DNA from: an uncultured Solobacterium sp.
GTDB lineage: Bacteria; Bacillota_I; Bacilli_A; Erysipelotrichales; Erysipelotrichaceae
NCBI GenBank assembly: GCA_938039295.1
Contig: CALHUY010000063.1
Location: 1 to 37,073 of the forward strand
DNA length: 37,073 bases
Direction: 5' to 3'
The first letter of the stretch is position 1; each line of letters opens with the position of its first letter. The translations under genes were made by a program, and so were the position numbers. The notes under the pieces are model-generated. The model was not told the origin of the DNA and did not search any database. It saw only the letters and a program-made list of their open reading frames with translations. Shown in pieces: positions 36,991 to 37,073 of the stretch.

Positions 36991-37073
36991 TATATTTCTC
37001 CAATGATGTGATTAAGAATGGCATTGCTTGTTCGAAGTTAACACCATAGATATTATGATTTTCTTCTTCCAAT
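36959..37073 (-). CDS. Partial gene running off the window edge (C-terminal 37 residues)
   Basis: An open minus-strand frame enters at the right edge and ends at TAG (36961-36959). The visible C-terminus begins LEEENHNIYGVNFEQAMPFL and ends KHCVKPAAE. I do not recognise the family. Support comes from the well-placed bidirectional terminator overlapping its end and from normal codon use; the frame is too short for more. Confidence 0.55.
   Translation of the reverse strand, partial: LEEENHNIYGVNFEQAMPFLITSLEKYKKHCVKPAAE

Overview
The window looks like a chromosomal segment of a low-GC, fermentative Firmicute. Short intergenic gaps, strong AGGAGG-type ribosome sites, ECF vitamin transporters, a CIRCE element, pyruvate formate-lyase, OhrR, KtrAB and a sortase-anchored surface protein all fit. 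The protein set reminded me of Erysipelotrichaceae, but that is inference; no rRNA or tRNA gene is present to settle it. There is no phage, transposon, CRISPR array or integrase. Only the last 3 kb has an accessory feel, and it is more AT-rich.

Layout. 1-2.0 kb: small XRE regulator, zinc-ribbon membrane protein, GH25 muramidase. 2.0-5.4 kb: yigZ-type gene convergent with the muramidase, then mutL-miaA overlapping by 4 bp. 5.4-9.3 kb: Bax-inhibitor-type membrane protein behind a palindromic promoter, an unrecognised protein paired with a CpXC protein, and a MarR regulator followed by an unrecognised membrane protein. 9.36-9.56 kb: a likely non-coding RNA with CCCCUU motifs. 9.6-14.0 kb: an iron-siderophore uptake operon (permease, ATPase, lipoprotein, siderophore-type esterase) divergent from an AraC regulator. 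14.0-16.0 kb: KtrA/KtrB potassium uptake. 16.1-17.4 kb: a tandem histidine phosphatase. 17.4-17.75 kb: an apparent small-RNA gene with its own promoter, operators and terminator. 17.76-18.6 kb: TPP riboswitch and thiT. 18.6-20.5 kb: Cof-type HAD phosphatase and Gfo/Idh/MocA oxidoreductase. 20.5-24.6 kb: pflB, pflA and a tyrosine phosphatase. 24.6-27.4 kb: a small membrane-anchored protein, CIRCE-controlled hsp20 and a Cna-type adhesin. 27.6-30.2 kb: PadR-DUF4097 pair and asnA. 30.3-32.6 kb: a thioredoxin-reductase-like flavoprotein with ohrR, chorismate mutase, an ECF S component. 32.7-37.1 kb: a truncated MocR regulator, a DUF1287 protein, an AlkD-like protein, a 33-codon ORF, an ABC exporter and a gene running off the edge.

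The most interesting reading links three loci. The siderophore operon, pflB and the unannotated unit at 17.5 kb all carry GTTAG...CTAAC inverted repeats at or just after the -10 box. The 17.5 kb unit has a TTGACA promoter, no convincing ORF, two C/U-rich Shine-Dalgarno-complementary loops and an intrinsic terminator. One loop is perfectly complementary over 12 nt to the pflA ribosome-binding site. PflA is a [4Fe-4S] enzyme, so a metal-responsive regulator working with an iron-sparing small RNA is a coherent but untested hypothesis. Other points worth attention are a thioredoxin-reductase-like protein lacking the NADPH-binding signatures, a MocR protein lacking its PLP lysine and C-terminus, and a possible vitamin B6 ECF transporter divergent from it.
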